Shown piece after piece: positions 46,198-57,989 of a stretch of 64,000 bases of DNA. Both the position numbers and the translations under genes were made by a program. Position 1 is the first letter of the stretch; every line of letters begins with the position of its first letter. This DNA is from Bombardia bombarda (taxonomy: Eukaryota; Ascomycota; Sordariomycetes; Sordariales; Lasiosphaeriaceae), in contig JAULSR010000010.1 of the NCBI GenBank assembly GCA_030512295.1, positions 806,001 to 870,000 of the forward strand, written 5' to 3'. The notes under the pieces are model-generated. The model was not told the origin of the DNA. It ran no database searches and saw nothing but the letters and a program-made list of their open reading frames with translations.

Positions 46198-48714
46198 ATG
46201 GCCTACCTGCGGGATATCACCAAGATTGCCTGCTTCGGCGTACTCTTGTGGGCGTTAACCCGAATCCCTGGCCACGTTCGTCGCGTCCGTTCCAAGACGT
46301 CCCGATCGCGAGCAAAAGTTTCTCATTCAGCATCAGCATCTGCGCTGACAATGGCCGACCAAGTTCATCACCAACTTAAGAAAGAGAATAACGAGATCAG
46401 GCTTCTCACTATTGAGTCGCGGCATCGATCACGATGTTGGATTTGGAACCACGTTCGCAACATGTTTGCGTGGCACTTTGAGACTGATGGCGACGACCTT
46501 ATCGAATGCCGCATGCAGACATTTCCTCTCGAAGACGCCCCTGTATTCGTCGCGCTTTCCTACGTCTGGGGGGATGCCAAGAACACAGGGCCGATGCTTC
46601 TCAATGGCGCAACCGTGCAGGCTACGACGAATTTGCTGGCGGTCCTGCGCAGGTTTCGACGGCGCCAATACTGGGACTATGTTGAGTATTTCTGGATCGA
46701 CGCCCTCTGCATCAATCAGGGAGACGACGATGAAAAGGGCAGCCAGGTCATGATGATGCGCGACATTTACAAAAAGGCCGCTCTGGTCGCCATCTGGCTC
46801 GGCGACGACGAGCAGGACTTCGATACAGCCCGTCTCCAGGTCACCCTCTACTGGTTGACATTCAGTTTTCTAGAAGATTACCACGAGTACTTGCCGCAGG
46901 AGCTGAAAGACCCCATTGTGAAATTTGGGCCGGGCTTTATTGTAGATGTGTTCGAGCCCATCTTCAACTTGATGTTTGGCAGCACAAGCAAGCGCTGGAA
47001 GGCGGTGAACAACCTCTTTCAACGGCCTTACTGGTCACGGTGCTGGGTGCTGCAGGAGTACGCCATGGCTCGCAATGCCTTTATTTTCTGCGGGCGTTTG
47101 GAATTGCCTATGAAAAGGCTTCAGACCACCTTTTCTGGCTACCAATCCGTTCTATCGTACATGGTCAGTACAGGCCGAGTGCCCACAGGCGATAAAGACT
47201 TTCCTTATGGCACAGAGGACATGACACAGCGGTTCATGCTCTTTGATTCCCTCAAATTGTGCAGGACTCTTCGCGAAGAGGTTCAAGACCCGGAGAAAGA
47301 CGCATACTTTACCGATAATGACCTACTACTTCCTGCAAGTCCAGCTGACGAGGCCAACGAGAAGATGAGAGCGGTTTTTGATACTTACATGGGTGGTATC
47401 CTTGAGCTCATAATCGCCACCAACAAGCAAGAGGCCACCGACCCACGCGACAGAGTATACGCCATACTCGGCTTGTTGCCGCCCGACGACCGTGTCTACA
47501 TCCACGCCGATTACAAGCGCGACATACGCCAACTTTGCATCGATGTCAGCGTGCAGGGTATCCAACACACGAAGAGTCTGAAGTACATAGCCGCAGCTGG
47601 CATTGGATTACGAAACGATTCGACTCTCAATTTGCCTTCGTGGGTTGTCGACCTCACGCAGCAACTGTCTGCGGTTTGCTTCCAGGTTCAAAACCGTCCA
47701 CACAACCAGAAATACAACGCCTCGGGACATCGTCTTGCTAGATTCTCAGTTCTCTCCGGGGAAAGCATACTTGAAGCGGAAGGCTTCCTATGCGACGAAA
47801 TAGCAGCTGAAGGCACTTACACGAACGACGCCCAACTGCACGAGTCCTTTATTTCACTCTTGCGTTACTATGCCAGCGGTGCGAGAGACCTCCATGATCT
47901 GACGGGCATAAATATCATTAGTGTACTGGGGGCCTTTTACGGCCTTATTACACGACATGAGATTCACACACGTGCTTATCCGACAGGAGCTGGATGGCTT
48001 CAAGCCATGCTCCGCACCCTAGTGCCGAGCTTGGGTCACGTCCATCGAGGGGGCGAAATGCACTGCAATCAATGCAAATACTCATACTGGACTGCTGCGG
48101 CTGGTTTCATTCAATACATGCTGAAAGTCACAGGGACAGACATGGCGCACTTTCTACTTCCCGTACCATCCTCGTCTCCCACCTCAGAAAGTGACCATCC
48201 TGTGGTTGATGGGGAAGTGGAAGGCATCTACGAAGAGGCAACTATGCCCGATACTGAGGTAGAAATGGCCGAAAGCGACCTCAACGAGATACTTGACAGT
48301 ATGCGCTCTGGAGAGTCTATTTTTTCGGCCAGCAAGGCCAATAATGCTGCCGAGAGACACCTGGTCTGGACTGACTTCAGCCATTCTGGGGATAGTGTGT
48401 ACCAAGAGGTGTTACTGTCACTTCTTGACCCTGATTTTGCACACAACTCCAGGCGGTTCTTCTCCAGCTTCTGGACACATTTGACTCCTGCAGGTTTCTT
48501 TGTTACGGAAGCAGGCTACTTTGGTTTTGGCCATCCGGCGACGCTGCCTGGCGATAAGATATGCATTCTCTCCGGCTGCCCTGCGCCGCTCGTGGTCCGC
48601 GGGCCGGACGAGACGGGCTGCTACGTGGTGGTTTCAGAGTGCCATGTCTATGGCATGATGGTGGGGGAGATGGCTGACAAGGGGTTTGAGATGCAGGACT
48701 TGAGGTTTTGCTAA
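46198..48714 (+). CDS. Heterokaryon-incompatibility (HET) domain protein, 838 aa
   Basis: HET domains trigger programmed cell death after fusion of unlike fungal cells; most family members have no proven partner. Single exon. Residues 1-20 are hydrophobic (ITKIACFGVLLWALTRI), a possible membrane anchor followed by an Arg/Ser-rich stretch. The HET core starts near residue 115: VFVALSYVWGD, then YFWIDALCINQGDDDEKGSQVMMMRDIYKKAALVAIWLGDDE around 162-200, and FQRPYWSRCWVLQEYAMARNAFIFCG. The mid-region EATDPRDRVYAILGL and the C-terminal VVSECHVYGMMVGEM are typical of the larger HET proteins. No WD40 or NACHT partner is fused. Confidence 0.95.
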   Translation: MAYLRDITKIACFGVLLWALTRIPGHVRRVRSKTSRSRAKVSHSASASALTMADQVHHQLKKENNEIRLLTIESRHRSRCWIWNHVRNMFAWHFETDGDDLIECRMQTFPLEDAPVFVALSYVWGDAKNTGPMLLNGATVQATTNLLAVLRRFRRRQYWDYVEYFWIDALCINQGDDDEKGSQVMMMRDIYKKAALVAIWLGDDEQDFDTARLQVTLYWLTFSFLEDYHEYLPQELKDPIVKFGPGFIVDVFEPIFNLMFGSTSKRWKAVNNLFQRPYWSRCWVLQEYAMARNAFIFCGRLELPMKRLQTTFSGYQSVLSYMVSTGRVPTGDKDFPYGTEDMTQRFMLFDSLKLCRTLREEVQDPEKDAYFTDNDLLLPASPADEANEKMRAVFDTYMGGILELIIATNKQEATDPRDRVYAILGLLPPDDRVYIHADYKRDIRQLCIDVSVQGIQHTKSLKYIAAAGIGLRNDSTLNLPSWVVDLTQQLSAVCFQVQNRPHNQKYNASGHRLARFSVLSGESILEAEGFLCDEIAAEGTYTNDAQLHESFISLLRYYASGARDLHDLTGINIISVLGAFYGLITRHEIHTRAYPTGAGWLQAMLRTLVPSLGHVHRGGEMHCNQCKYSYWTAAAGFIQYMLKVTGTDMAHFLLPVPSSSPTSESDHPVVDGEVEGIYEEATMPDTEVEMAESDLNEILDSMRSGESIFSASKANNAAERHLVWTDFSHSGDSVYQEVLLSLLDPDFAHNSRRFFSSFWTHLTPAGFFVTEAGYFGFGHPATLPGDKICILSGCPAPLVVRGPDETGCYVVVSECHVYGMMVGEMADKGFEMQDLRFC

Positions 48715-49542
48715 CGGTTACGACAGCCTATGATGGTTTTATGGTATAATATGCCATTTAGTTTCATTGTTTACGCTCCATTAAAGAGACAAACTGTGTC
48801 AGGAAAAATATGAATACGGGTGCAGGTATGGAGTTGACTGGCTATCATGATGCAAGTTGCGTTACTTTCCTTAGTTACTAGCAAGGATTGCTGAGTTACA
48901 TTGGAGGCCTATTTAGATACCGCCGTGGTAGTCGCCGACATGGAGATTGGAAGAGCTCCCCGAACTGCCTGGCACTATTGCCATCTGCCCCAGCCTGTCG
49001 ATCTACGCTCAATGCGTATTTAGTACGCGTTCCGCGATTCATGTCAGTAACGCACCAAGATCAATGGGGTCAGCCGCGGTGGTGGACTAGGGCCTATCTT
49101 CCAGGGTGGGTAATGATTGGACAGAATAAAGAGCTGGACGCTATGCATGCATAATCTAGCAGCCAACAATTAGACATCAATTACCTGTTGTGTGCATTCA
49201 TGCTCATTGTCCTGAGACATGCATGTGCATGAACGGCAATGGTGTGCACGCCGAGTTCTTTGTGCGCACCATCACAGCTCAGCAGGTCGCATACGCAAAA
49301 GCGGCAATCTCCCCGCAGCTTTCCTACTCTGGCGGACAGCAGTGATTGACACCAGGTCCACGCGTTCAGATATCCGTAAAGTCCGAAAGATGTTCATGTC
49401 AGCAATATGGCTGGCCTTTAAAGGTAGCCATAACTCTGTTCTCCATTACTCCAATGTTACTCTGACTTGATGTCGCCATACAATTTGCTTTCCCTTCACT
49501 CACTCCAATTGCCTCGATCCAGACCTCCTCTCCCTCGCCCAA
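48715..49542. other. Intergenic, P450 promoter
   Basis: No gene seen. Contains a TTTAAAGG-like word at about 49420 upstream of the P450 start. Confidence 0.4.
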
Positions 49543-51210
49543 ATGTTTTCATCTCTAGCTTGGGACGGCACCATGCCCTCCCTCCCCGCCATCCTTTTTA
49601 CTCTCCTCCTCCTGACCGCAAGCATCACCATCCACTCCTCCCGCCGCCTCCGCCACATCCCCGGCCCCCTCCCCGCCAAGTTCACCTACGCCTGGTTCTT
49701 CCGCGCCATGCACGCGGGCGCCATGCTCGAGGTGCTTCCATCCCTGCAGCAAGCATACGGACGCATCGTGCGCGTTGGCCCCAACGCGGTCCTGGTGGGC
49801 GACATTAACGAGCTCCTGCGTATTAACAACGTGCGCTCGCGTTACCCGCGCTCTGACTGGTCGCTGAACCTCAGATTCGACGCAGCAGGCGAGACGACGC
49901 CTACGCTGCGGGAGCACGGGCCCCATGATCAGAGGAAGGCCATGTTGATGAGGGGGTATGAGGGTAAAGGAGCTGGACAGGTATTTGAGGGGGCGGTGGA
50001 TGAGCAGATGAAGGTGTTGGTGAAGATGTTGAGGGAGAAGTATGTGCGGCGGGGAGAGAATGGCCCGGGTGGGAAGGTGGTGGCGTGGGCGAATGTGGCG
50101 AGGTTTCTGGCCATCGACGTGGTGACGCTCGCGGTGACGGGGGAGGTGTGGGGGGATTTGGCGACCGATGGCGATGTGTGGAACTTTTTCGAGGTCGGGG
50201 ACAAGCTGGTGCCGTTTATGCTGAGTATTGCGACGTGGGCGGGAGTGAGGAGGCTGTTTTCGGCGTTTTGGTTCCTGAAGTGGCTGGGGCCCAAGGAAAC
50301 GGACGACCATGGGTTGGGCAAGTTTATGGCGTAAGTCGGCTTCTGTCCTGTCGTGATTGTCTGGATGCTAACAGGGCTGTTTGGCACAACAGAATCGCAA
50401 AGGCCAACGTTGCTAAACGCTTCGCGAGCGAGCCGGGTGGCGTCAAGTATCATGGCACGGATATGCTGGTAGGCTATCCTCTCCTTCACCCAGCCTGCGT
50501 CTTGTGGCACCGAGCTGACACCATCACCGTTATAGGCCGAATGGATCAAGCAGGGCGTTAGCCAAGCAGAATGCAATCTCGAGACCACCATCGCCGTCAT
50601 CGCCGGCGCCGAAACGACGGCTGGACCCATTCGCACGACCATGCTGTACATAGCATCCACGCCACACGTATACGCCCGACTCAAAGCTGAGATCGCCGAC
50701 GCAATCAAGACGGGTCGCATCTCCAGCCCCATCACCAACCAGGAAGCTCAAAAGCTGCCGTATCTGCAAGCAGTGCTGTACGAGGGCCTGCGCATCATGC
50801 CAAGCACAACAACGGGCTTTTCGAAACGCGTCCCAGAGGGCGGCGACACCATCTGCGGCGCGTTTGTGCCTGCCGGCACCGAGGTGTATCCCAACCTACG
50901 TGCCTTGCTGCTGGACACTGACGTGTATGGGGAGGATGTGCATGTCTTTCGACCAGAGCGGTGGCTCGAGTGCAGTGCCGAGCAAAGAGCGCTCATGACG
51001 AGGCCTGTGGATCTGCTGTTTGGTCATGGGCGATGGCAGTGTCCAGGAAGGACATTGGCGTGGATGGAGTACAACAAGGTGTTTGTCGAGATGCTGAGGA
51101 ACTTTGACGTGCAGATTGCGAGGCCAGAAAGGCCATGGGTGCTCAAGGCGTACTCGGCGTTGGTGATTAGCGATTTCGGTATTTTGCTGAGAGAGGGGAG
51201 GCTGGGTTGA
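49543..51210 (+). CDS. Cytochrome P450 monooxygenase, 512 aa
   Basis: ER-anchored heme monooxygenase. Exons 49543-50330, 50393-50468, 50536-51210. The hydrophobic anchor is LPAILFTLLLLTASITI and the Pro-rich hinge RRLRHIPGPLPAKF. The I-helix oxygen-binding motif AGAETT lies near residue 311, ExxR in YEGLR (about 370), PERW follows, and the heme loop FGHGRWQCPGR (Cys about 457) is intact. A second ATG in MPSLPAIL, 11 codons in, is an equally good start. The arrangement of motifs suits fungal E-class group I P450s of secondary metabolism. Substrate unknown. Confidence 0.95.
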
Positions 51211-51901
51211 TGTTGGCGGGCTCGAGGAAGGGTAAAGTTTTCAAGATGGCAAACGATGTGTTATGGAGCGTGGAAAGTTTTAGACGGCTTGCTGGCTATA
51301 ACCCCACGATTACCGCTCAATGGTTTATTGCCGAATTTTTCACCATTATGAAGCGTTCTGGCATGGCTCGCACCTTCCCCCTTCCCCCTTCCGCACTGTG
51401 CAAGTAAGGTACCATTAATGGCCCCGCTGTTAGTAGAGTTTATTTTCTTCACCTTAAGTTTCCAGAGGGGACTTGTCCCATAACAGACCTGCCGGCACGG
51501 GTACAATGACCAACTGTTCTGCGGTAGAAGTGGGCTGTTGCCAGACATATTTCCCCTTCCTACGTGGTAATAGGAGTTCATCTGGGATTCTAGTACTCTC
51601 CTTGGGTACGATATTATGTAAGTCGTAGGAATGGAACGGTTCAATGGAGATTGTGGGTATGTGGGATAATGTTAGCGGATGTGGGATGCGATCAGGGCAT
51701 GTGGGGCGGCCGATTAACGCGATTAATCCCTGTCGGTGACGCCTTCGGCCGCTGTGGGATGAATCTGTTCGGGCGAGGCACCTCACGGATGACATCAGCA
51801 GCATCCAATTGGCGACCAGGTAGCGAACGAGCTTAGAAACACACAGCGTGATGTGACCACGGGCGACGAGAAGTCTCGACTCAAATATTGCGAGTGTCGA
51901 G
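51211..51901. other. Intergenic, no supported gene
   Basis: Short frames on both strands lack support. Confidence 0.4.
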
Positions 51902-51908
51902 TATAAAA
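51902..51908 (+). promoter_or_regulatory. TATA box of the third NmrA-like gene
   Basis: TATAAAA about 122 bp upstream of ATG 52030. Confidence 0.5.
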
Positions 51909-52029
51909 CGGGCTCTTCTGCCACTATCTGAAAACAATAAAAGCCCAACCTCTCACCGGCAGCTTCTTCCATTTTCCCAACTGACACAGGCTCAAGACGA
52001 ACATCATTGACGACGAATCAATTACAACA

Positions 52030-53028
52030 ATGACCAGCAGCAATAACACCGCCATCAAAGTCGCCGTGGCTGGCGTAAGTCCGAGTCTCTCGTCAGAGCT
52101 ATTCGAAACATCAACTGACCACCATCACCCTCTTTAGGCCACTGGCAGACTGGGTCTCCCCGTCGTCGCTGAACTGCTCAAAGCTGGCTTCCAGGTAACG
52201 GCGCTCACACGCGCCAGCGCCAACAGCGACGGAACCGGCCCCTCGATCCCTCCATCTGTCGCCTCCGTCGAAGTTGACTACGCCTCTCTCTCCTCTCTCA
52301 CCTCCGCCCTTCAAGGCATCGACGCTGTCGTCTCCACCCTCTCATCTGCCGCGCTTTCATCTCAGATCCTCCTCATTCAGGCTGCCGCCGCTGCAGGCGT
52401 CAAGCGCTTCATCCCGTCCGAGTTCGGCTCCAACACGCTGAACCCCAAGTCCCAAGCCCTGCCCGTCTACCGTGACAAGGTTCTCGTCCAGGAAAGCCTG
52501 CGCGAGATAGTTTCAAGATCGGGACAAGAAGGTGGTGGGCTGACCTACACACTCATCCTCACTGGCCCCTTTCTCGACTACGGCATTGCAACTGGCCTGT
52601 TGTTGCACCTGGCCAGTCGGTCTGCGACTGTGTATGACGGCGGCAAAACCAAGTTCAGCTCCACCACGCTTGCTACCATTAGCAAGGCGGTCTCGGGGGT
52701 GTTGAGCAACTTAGAGGCGACGGCAAACCGGGTTGTGCGTGTGCATGATGTGGCGGTTACGCAACGCGAGCTGATTGATGCGGCCAAGAGGGCTGTTGGA
52801 GAGGAAGGGTGGAGCGAGAAGGAGGAGAGGATCGAGGATGTGCTGAAGAAGGCGTGGGAGGAGGAGAAGCATCCTGATCCGAATGCGTTTCCCGGATTGA
52901 ACTTTATCAGGGCGGCGGTCTTTGCCGAGGGTTATGGGCAGTGGTTTGAGGAGAATGATAATGAGTTGTTGGGGATTGAGGAGATGGGAGAGGAGAAGTT
53001 GGCTGAGTTCCTCAAGGGGGCGGCTTAG
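52030..53028 (+). CDS. NmrA/isoflavone-reductase-like NAD(P)-binding protein, 311 aa
   Basis: Two exons, 52030-52074 and 52138-53028. The short first exon ends in the middle of the cofactor loop IKVAVAG|ATGRLGLPVVAELL. After LTRAS, the domain shows ALQGIDAVVSTLSS, VKRFIPSEFGSNT (the family's SEFG motif), VYRDKVLVQESL and YTLILTGPFLDYG. The C-terminal half is acidic (LGIEEMGEEKLAEFL). It belongs to the PCBER/isoflavone reductase-like fungal branch. Catalytic Lys is placed near VYRDK. Third Rossmann gene of this superfamily in the window. Confidence 0.93.
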
Positions 53029-55029
53029 GGAGAGGGTAATGATGGGAATTTGGAGAGCATCAGCCATTGAGTAATCGCAGTCATTCCAGACACCGGTTGT
53101 GGAGTAGCGTTGCTCTCTGAGGTACCTAGATTGATATCAGCGATGGCATGGCCCTGGCTGTGCCCGTCGGTAGCGGGTATGAAGGGTGCGAGTAGCTGAG
53201 AGAATAGTGAATCGTACAGTTTCGAAGGGCATGAGTAATCGTAAGTCTTCGGATGAATGCAGGCTTGATCGTGTCAGGTGACAAAATTGAGTGGGTGATA
53301 ATGAGGATGGCAGTGACGACTGGATGCAAGGAACGGTGCCATCTGATCAGCCCCCTCCTTCCCTCCCTCGCCTCACCCTCAGGGCCTCTCCCTCCCTCAT
53401 ACACCACAGCAGAAACATATAGAGCCCTGACCAGCCCCAGCCACACAAACGACCTACTCACTGCGAACGACCTCGAACTGTTATTGGCTCGTGTGATATG
53501 CTAGCGCCATTCGTCCCCGCTACGAGAGTTCATATCTCGCCGTCCTCTTTTCGAACCCCGATTTTCATTTCCTTTTCCTAAACATCACACATCACCACAC
53601 ATTCACCACCACCACTTCCAAGGTATGGTTTAACATGAATAAGACCCTCACTGTACTACGCATACGCTATCAATGATCCGACAACGATGCCCTACATGCT
53701 TCCACAAGCAAAACACCTATCACCTCTTTTTACTTTCTCGCACTCTCCTCCTGCCCCCGCCCCAAAGCTGAGAAGAACCTGTGCTAATACTATCCTGCAA
53801 TTTGCGTCAGAAATCAACCAAAAAGGTCAGTTTCCTCCCCTCGTCTGCTTCCTTCCCTGACTCCTTTTTATCTATCATTCCAAGGCCATCAATCTTGATC
53901 TTCTAAAAGGCAGTCGCCATCACACCACCCGTGCTTCCTCCCCACGTCCTGCGTCTAGCCCGCTTCTTGGGCTCTCGCTCAACAAGCACTCTCTTCACCC
54001 CAACAAGATCTTTCCTCTCGCTGTGAAAAGAAAATCGGGCTAACTTTCTCTTCAGCAACCACCTACTCGGGCCTTTTTAGGCAGACTTCACCTTGTTCTG
54101 CCATCCACGGCACGAAACAAAGGTGGGCTTCTTGCCTTCTCTCCCTCCCTCCACCATACACTACACTTCTATCCATCTAGTACCGAAATGGGGAACCAGG
54201 ACTGACACTCGCCTGGCAATAACCTCCCCAGTCCTCGGAATCGAATTCCATTGCCTCTGCAAAACTCGAAATTCTCCTCCGCCGGTAAAACCTTGGCTTG
54301 AAAGGTCAGCTCTTTTCCCCCCTTTTCTCCTCCTACATTACCCTCTCGTCCCTCCTGCCATCAAGAATGGAGCAAGGCTGAGGTCTTCCACACCAAGAAT
54401 CTCCTCGCTTTTTAGGAGTCGGCTTTCTCACCTTTTCTGGCCCTCTGACTACGGTCCGTCGCTAACACAAGATTGTTAGCTTCGATTCCTCCACCCTCCC
54501 TACATCACACTTCTAGTCTCACACTTGTATCCTCCCACGAAGGGTGTATGCAGCTGGCATCCTCCTGATCAGTCATTTTACCGAAGGTTCACAAAAACAA
54601 GGTATGCTTCTTCATTCTATCCCCACCCTGTATTACACCTATCTCTACCTCAAGAAAGCGGCTGGACTAACAATCTCTAGCAATGATCTCTTCGAATTTT
54701 CTTTTCTAGCCTTCACCTTTCCACTACAATCCTCAGGCATATTCAGCTCGAGGAAAAGGGTAAGCGTCCCTCCATTTATCGGGACATCAAAGGACCTCGC
54801 TGACTTTGGCTACAGCAGCTATTTCCTCAATCGACGGAAACTTTATCAAAATTAGTCATCCCTCCCTGCCTGTCGGAAGATAAACCCCTTTTCTGCGCAT
54901 CAGCATATAGAAACAGAGAGGTATGCCGGCTTTTCGCCAACATTTATTCTTATTCGCATAAAAACCAAAGACTAATCCAATTCCCCAGGCTTCCCATCTG
55001 TCTCGTAACCAAGCGAACAACAATCCAAA
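53029..55029. other. 2-kb region upstream of the Myb/AT-hook gene, pyrimidine-rich with repeated donor-like words
   Basis: From about 53,590 the plus strand is C/T-rich and carries, at intervals of roughly 200-300 bp, an AAG-GT word that reads like a splice donor (near 53621, 53826, 54120, 54304, 54601, 54758, 54920), each followed by a T/C-rich stretch. No long reading frame holds. I read it as a long 5' leader with possible alternative 5' introns, or a decayed repeat series; the sequence alone cannot separate them. Confidence 0.45.
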
Positions 55030-55575
55030 ATGGCCGACAAGTCCGTTGAAAAGGCCTCTGCGCCCATCACTCTCAACGACAATGAAAAGGAATTTCTGGT
55101 TATAGCCATGCAGTGCCTTGCCAAGGATGTTGTCGTAAGCATCCTCTTCCAGCAGACCTCACTTTCCCAATGACTGATGATGCCACAGCTCAACTTTGAT
55201 TCGAAGAAGGTCGCTGCATTGACTGGGCTTGCACCCCGCTCCGCAATGAACAAGATATACGCTCTGAAGGGAAAGCTGGCCGCTCTCTCCGAGCAGAATT
55301 TGGGCGACTCCGAGGGCTTTCCTGCCCCAGTCAGCACCCCGCGTGGACGCAAGCGCCCAGCTCCCGCGGCCGCTGATAAGGAGGGCACTCCAACAAAGCG
55401 GGGACGCCCCCCGAAGAACTCGACGACGCCTGCCAAGGTTGCCGGAAACGCCCGGGCGGGATCCTCTGGAGGTGCGCCCGTTGATCTAGAGGCCGATGTG
55501 GCCGACGACCTCAAGGAGGAGGATGCCGTCAAGAGCACTGTCGCCGCACCTGTTGCTGATGACGGAGAGGTCTGA
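55030..55575 (+). CDS. Small Myb-like nuclear protein with AT-hooks, 163 aa
   Basis: Exons 55030-55134 and 55189-55575. The N-terminal half, LNDNEKEFLVIAMQCLAKDVVLNFDSKKVAALTGLAPRSAMNKIYALKGKL, is a single helical Myb/SANT-like unit found in a fungal family of small nuclear proteins. It is followed by a basic AT-hook-like RGRKRP and a second hook KRGRPPK, which bind the minor groove of AT-rich DNA. The tail is acidic (EADVADDLKEEDAV). Such proteins are thought to act in chromatin; the specific job is unknown. The start follows an AACAATCCAAA leader. Confidence 0.85.
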
Positions 55576-55782
55576 GAAATCCACACTGTTTGCCTCATGG
55601 GAAAATTGATGTGGTCTGGTGATATCAAGGTCTGGGTGCGATGGTATGGTTTCGTTTTGCTGCTTTAGTTGTCTAAAGACGACCAGGAGTTGGATGCCAT
55701 GCTCTCTTTTTCTTTAGGTAGATCTTGAAGTCTTTACCCCCCTTATAAGCCTTCTGCATGTGCCTCGTGAATTGCCCTCTCA

Positions 55783-56868
55783 TCATGTATCGTCACCAAA
55801 GACCTCCCCCTCAGTATTCACGCGCCTGACCAGCCTGCTCCACCACCCCCTCTGGTGCCCCTTCCCATTCAACCCCTCCGCTTCAACAACAGGCATCTTC
55901 TCCCCTCCCCGGTCCGGGATCCTGAATCTCCCGTCTATTCTCCCCAGCGCAAACCCCATGGCAATCAGCAGCTCGACCCCATACCCCAAGATATACAAGC
56001 ACGCCCGATGATCCCACCACGGCCCATCCTGCCCCTGTCCCTGTCCATGCCTCCATCTACCACTCCCAGATTCAGAGCCACCGTAGTCAGGCATGTTTGC
56101 AAACACCGCCCCGCACCGAAACCCCACATCCAGGAGCAGCAGCGCAGCCGTCCCCAACACCAGCTGATACCTCGCCCTGAACCTCCTCCTGTCCGTCGCA
56201 ACATTCTGCCCCCTCAGCCACACCCTTCCCGCCAGCACCGCCGGCATCGGCACAAACGCGATAATAGCTAGGCAAGTCAGCGCCGCTAGCTGCGCATCCC
56301 GCGCGCGATGGCGCGTCTCTCCACTATGGCGGGTAAAGAACTCGTCGACGGTCGCGCTGATGCCCATGACGAGACAGGCGACGGTAGCGAAGATAAGGTA
56401 GCGGCACAGGCGCAGTGGGGCAGGGTGGGCGCCGAAGAGGGCGTAGTCGCGCAGGATGCGGCGGGCGAGGAGCAGGTTGAGGATGAGCAGGGTGCAGAGG
56501 GCGGTGATAGTCAGGGTGGAAGAGGCGAGGGCCAGACGGGTGTTGCCTTGGGTGTGGGGGGTGGTGGTGCTGGCCCAGGCGATGCGCAGGGAGAGGGAGA
56601 TGATGCGGAGGAGGGAGAAGAGGAGCAGCAGCAGAGAGAAGGGTGGGTGGGTGTGTTGGTGGGTGAAGTCGAGGTGGAGGAGGACGGAGTGGGCGAGGGC
56701 CGAGAGGAGGAAGAAGACGATGAAGATGGCGCAGATGGGGATGTCGATGGAGGGGGTGGGCGTGCCGCCGAGGATGAGGGAGGAGGGGGGGTAGGATGGC
56801 TGGGAGCGGTCAGTGATGTTGCTGTTTGAAGGAGAGGGATAGTTTAGCTGTCTTGCATTTGGAGACAT
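55783..56868 (-). CDS. Seven-TM fungal membrane protein, 361 aa
   Basis: Single exon. Hydrophobic helices begin at PICAIFIVFFLLSALAHSVLL, then FSLLLLLFSLLRIISLSL, LASSTLTITALCTLLILNLLL, LIFATVACLVMGI, LAALTCLAIIAFVPMPAVLAG, LVLGTAALLLLDVGFRCGAVF and LYILGYGVELLIAMGFALG, with a basic cytosolic tail. This suits the RTA-like/DUF7702-like fungal 7-TM families; I cannot tell which. N-terminal NIT is a possible glycosylation site. The start lies 54 bp from the (GTT/GTC)n tract, which on the coding strand is a CAA/CGAC leader. Confidence 0.75.
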   Translation of the reverse strand: MSPNARQLNYPSPSNSNITDRSQPSYPPSSLILGGTPTPSIDIPICAIFIVFFLLSALAHSVLLHLDFTHQHTHPPFSLLLLLFSLLRIISLSLRIAWASTTTPHTQGNTRLALASSTLTITALCTLLILNLLLARRILRDYALFGAHPAPLRLCRYLIFATVACLVMGISATVDEFFTRHSGETRHRARDAQLAALTCLAIIAFVPMPAVLAGRVWLRGQNVATDRRRFRARYQLVLGTAALLLLDVGFRCGAVFANMPDYGGSESGSGRWRHGQGQGQDGPWWDHRACLYILGYGVELLIAMGFALGRIDGRFRIPDRGGEKMPVVEAEGLNGKGHQRGWWSRLVRRVNTEGEVFGDDT

Positions 56869-56921
56869 GTTGATGCTGGTGCTGGTGTCTGGCTATTTGA
56901 CGAGAGTAGTCAGTGCTGTCC

Positions 56922-56968
56922 TTGTTGTTGTTGTCGTTGTCGTTGTCGTTGTCGATGTTGTTGTCGCT
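56922..56968. repeat. (GTT/GTC)n trinucleotide tract
   Basis: About 15 triplets of GTT/GTC with interruptions. On the strand of the adjacent 7-TM gene it is an AAC/GAC-rich leader, similar to the CAA leader at 24401. Confidence 0.85.
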
Positions 56969-57013
56969 ACCGTTGCTACCACCGTCACACACATAATCAG
57001 CAGATAGTGTCAA

Positions 57014-57989
57014 TCAAAATAATACAAGACAACAGACAGCATCGGCTGGCATTCGAGGAATATCAATGGCGCTTCTCAATCAGTAAGAACCGATATGCTC
57101 CGACAAGTGACCGCGGCCATGACTTCACCACCCCCCTTTTTGGCCAAACTCTAAAAGCGACAACGTCACAAAATGCTAGCAGCCGAATCATAGACTCCGG
57201 GTCCAATGAGCAAACACCTGGCCTGCTCCATGGAGCCTGACTGGGCCAATTGTGTGCGCCCTGCATCATTGTGAGCATCTTGGTCTTGTGACCAACATAG
57301 CTCGTCCTCTAGGATCCAGTTCTCCCACCAGCTGTCATTCTCAATCCACCATAAGGTATGCAAAGCGACAGATACGCGGTTGCGTCACCGAGCTGCTGGG
57401 TAGCAGGGATAGGATCAGTTGGAGTATGAAGTCGAAATGTTAGAGCCGTGGGCCACCCCTTTTTATCCCTGCAACAGGACAGATCCCTGTCGCTATACCC
57501 TGTCCGCTCCCCTCTCTTGGCAGCCCGTCGGAAAGGGGCATCAACAGCAACTATCACAGAAGTCTGTCGTTGGAGATCTAGCATCACAAAAGGGCGGCAA
57601 TTACGAAAGAAAGGAAATGGGTCACCTCAGTCTATTGTTGTGACACTCCTACAGGAGTTTGTCCAAGCCCTTTCTTCCATCTGAATTCAAAGCAGCCAAG
57701 TGACCAGATCTAGCAAACGAGGGCATTGCGGTGTAACCCTACCTTCTTCACTGCTGCCGCGGATCAAGCCAGGAAGTGCGCTTTTTGGCACCCGTATTTC
57801 GCAGCTTTCTCTGCAGCTTCTTCCCAGCAAGGTTGATGCGCTGTTTCTTGGCACTCGCCATACCACTTATCCACCACCAGCACTTGCTCTTCCACTTCTA
57901 GGTTCTCGTCATTGCATTTTCTTCCACCACAGCTCAAAATGGCGGCGTCAATCTTGTTAGCCTCTAGTACCGCCCGCGGTTCTCTTCAA
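57014..57989. other. Intergenic, no supported gene
   Basis: Only short frames. No motif or RNA gene recognised. Confidence 0.5.
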
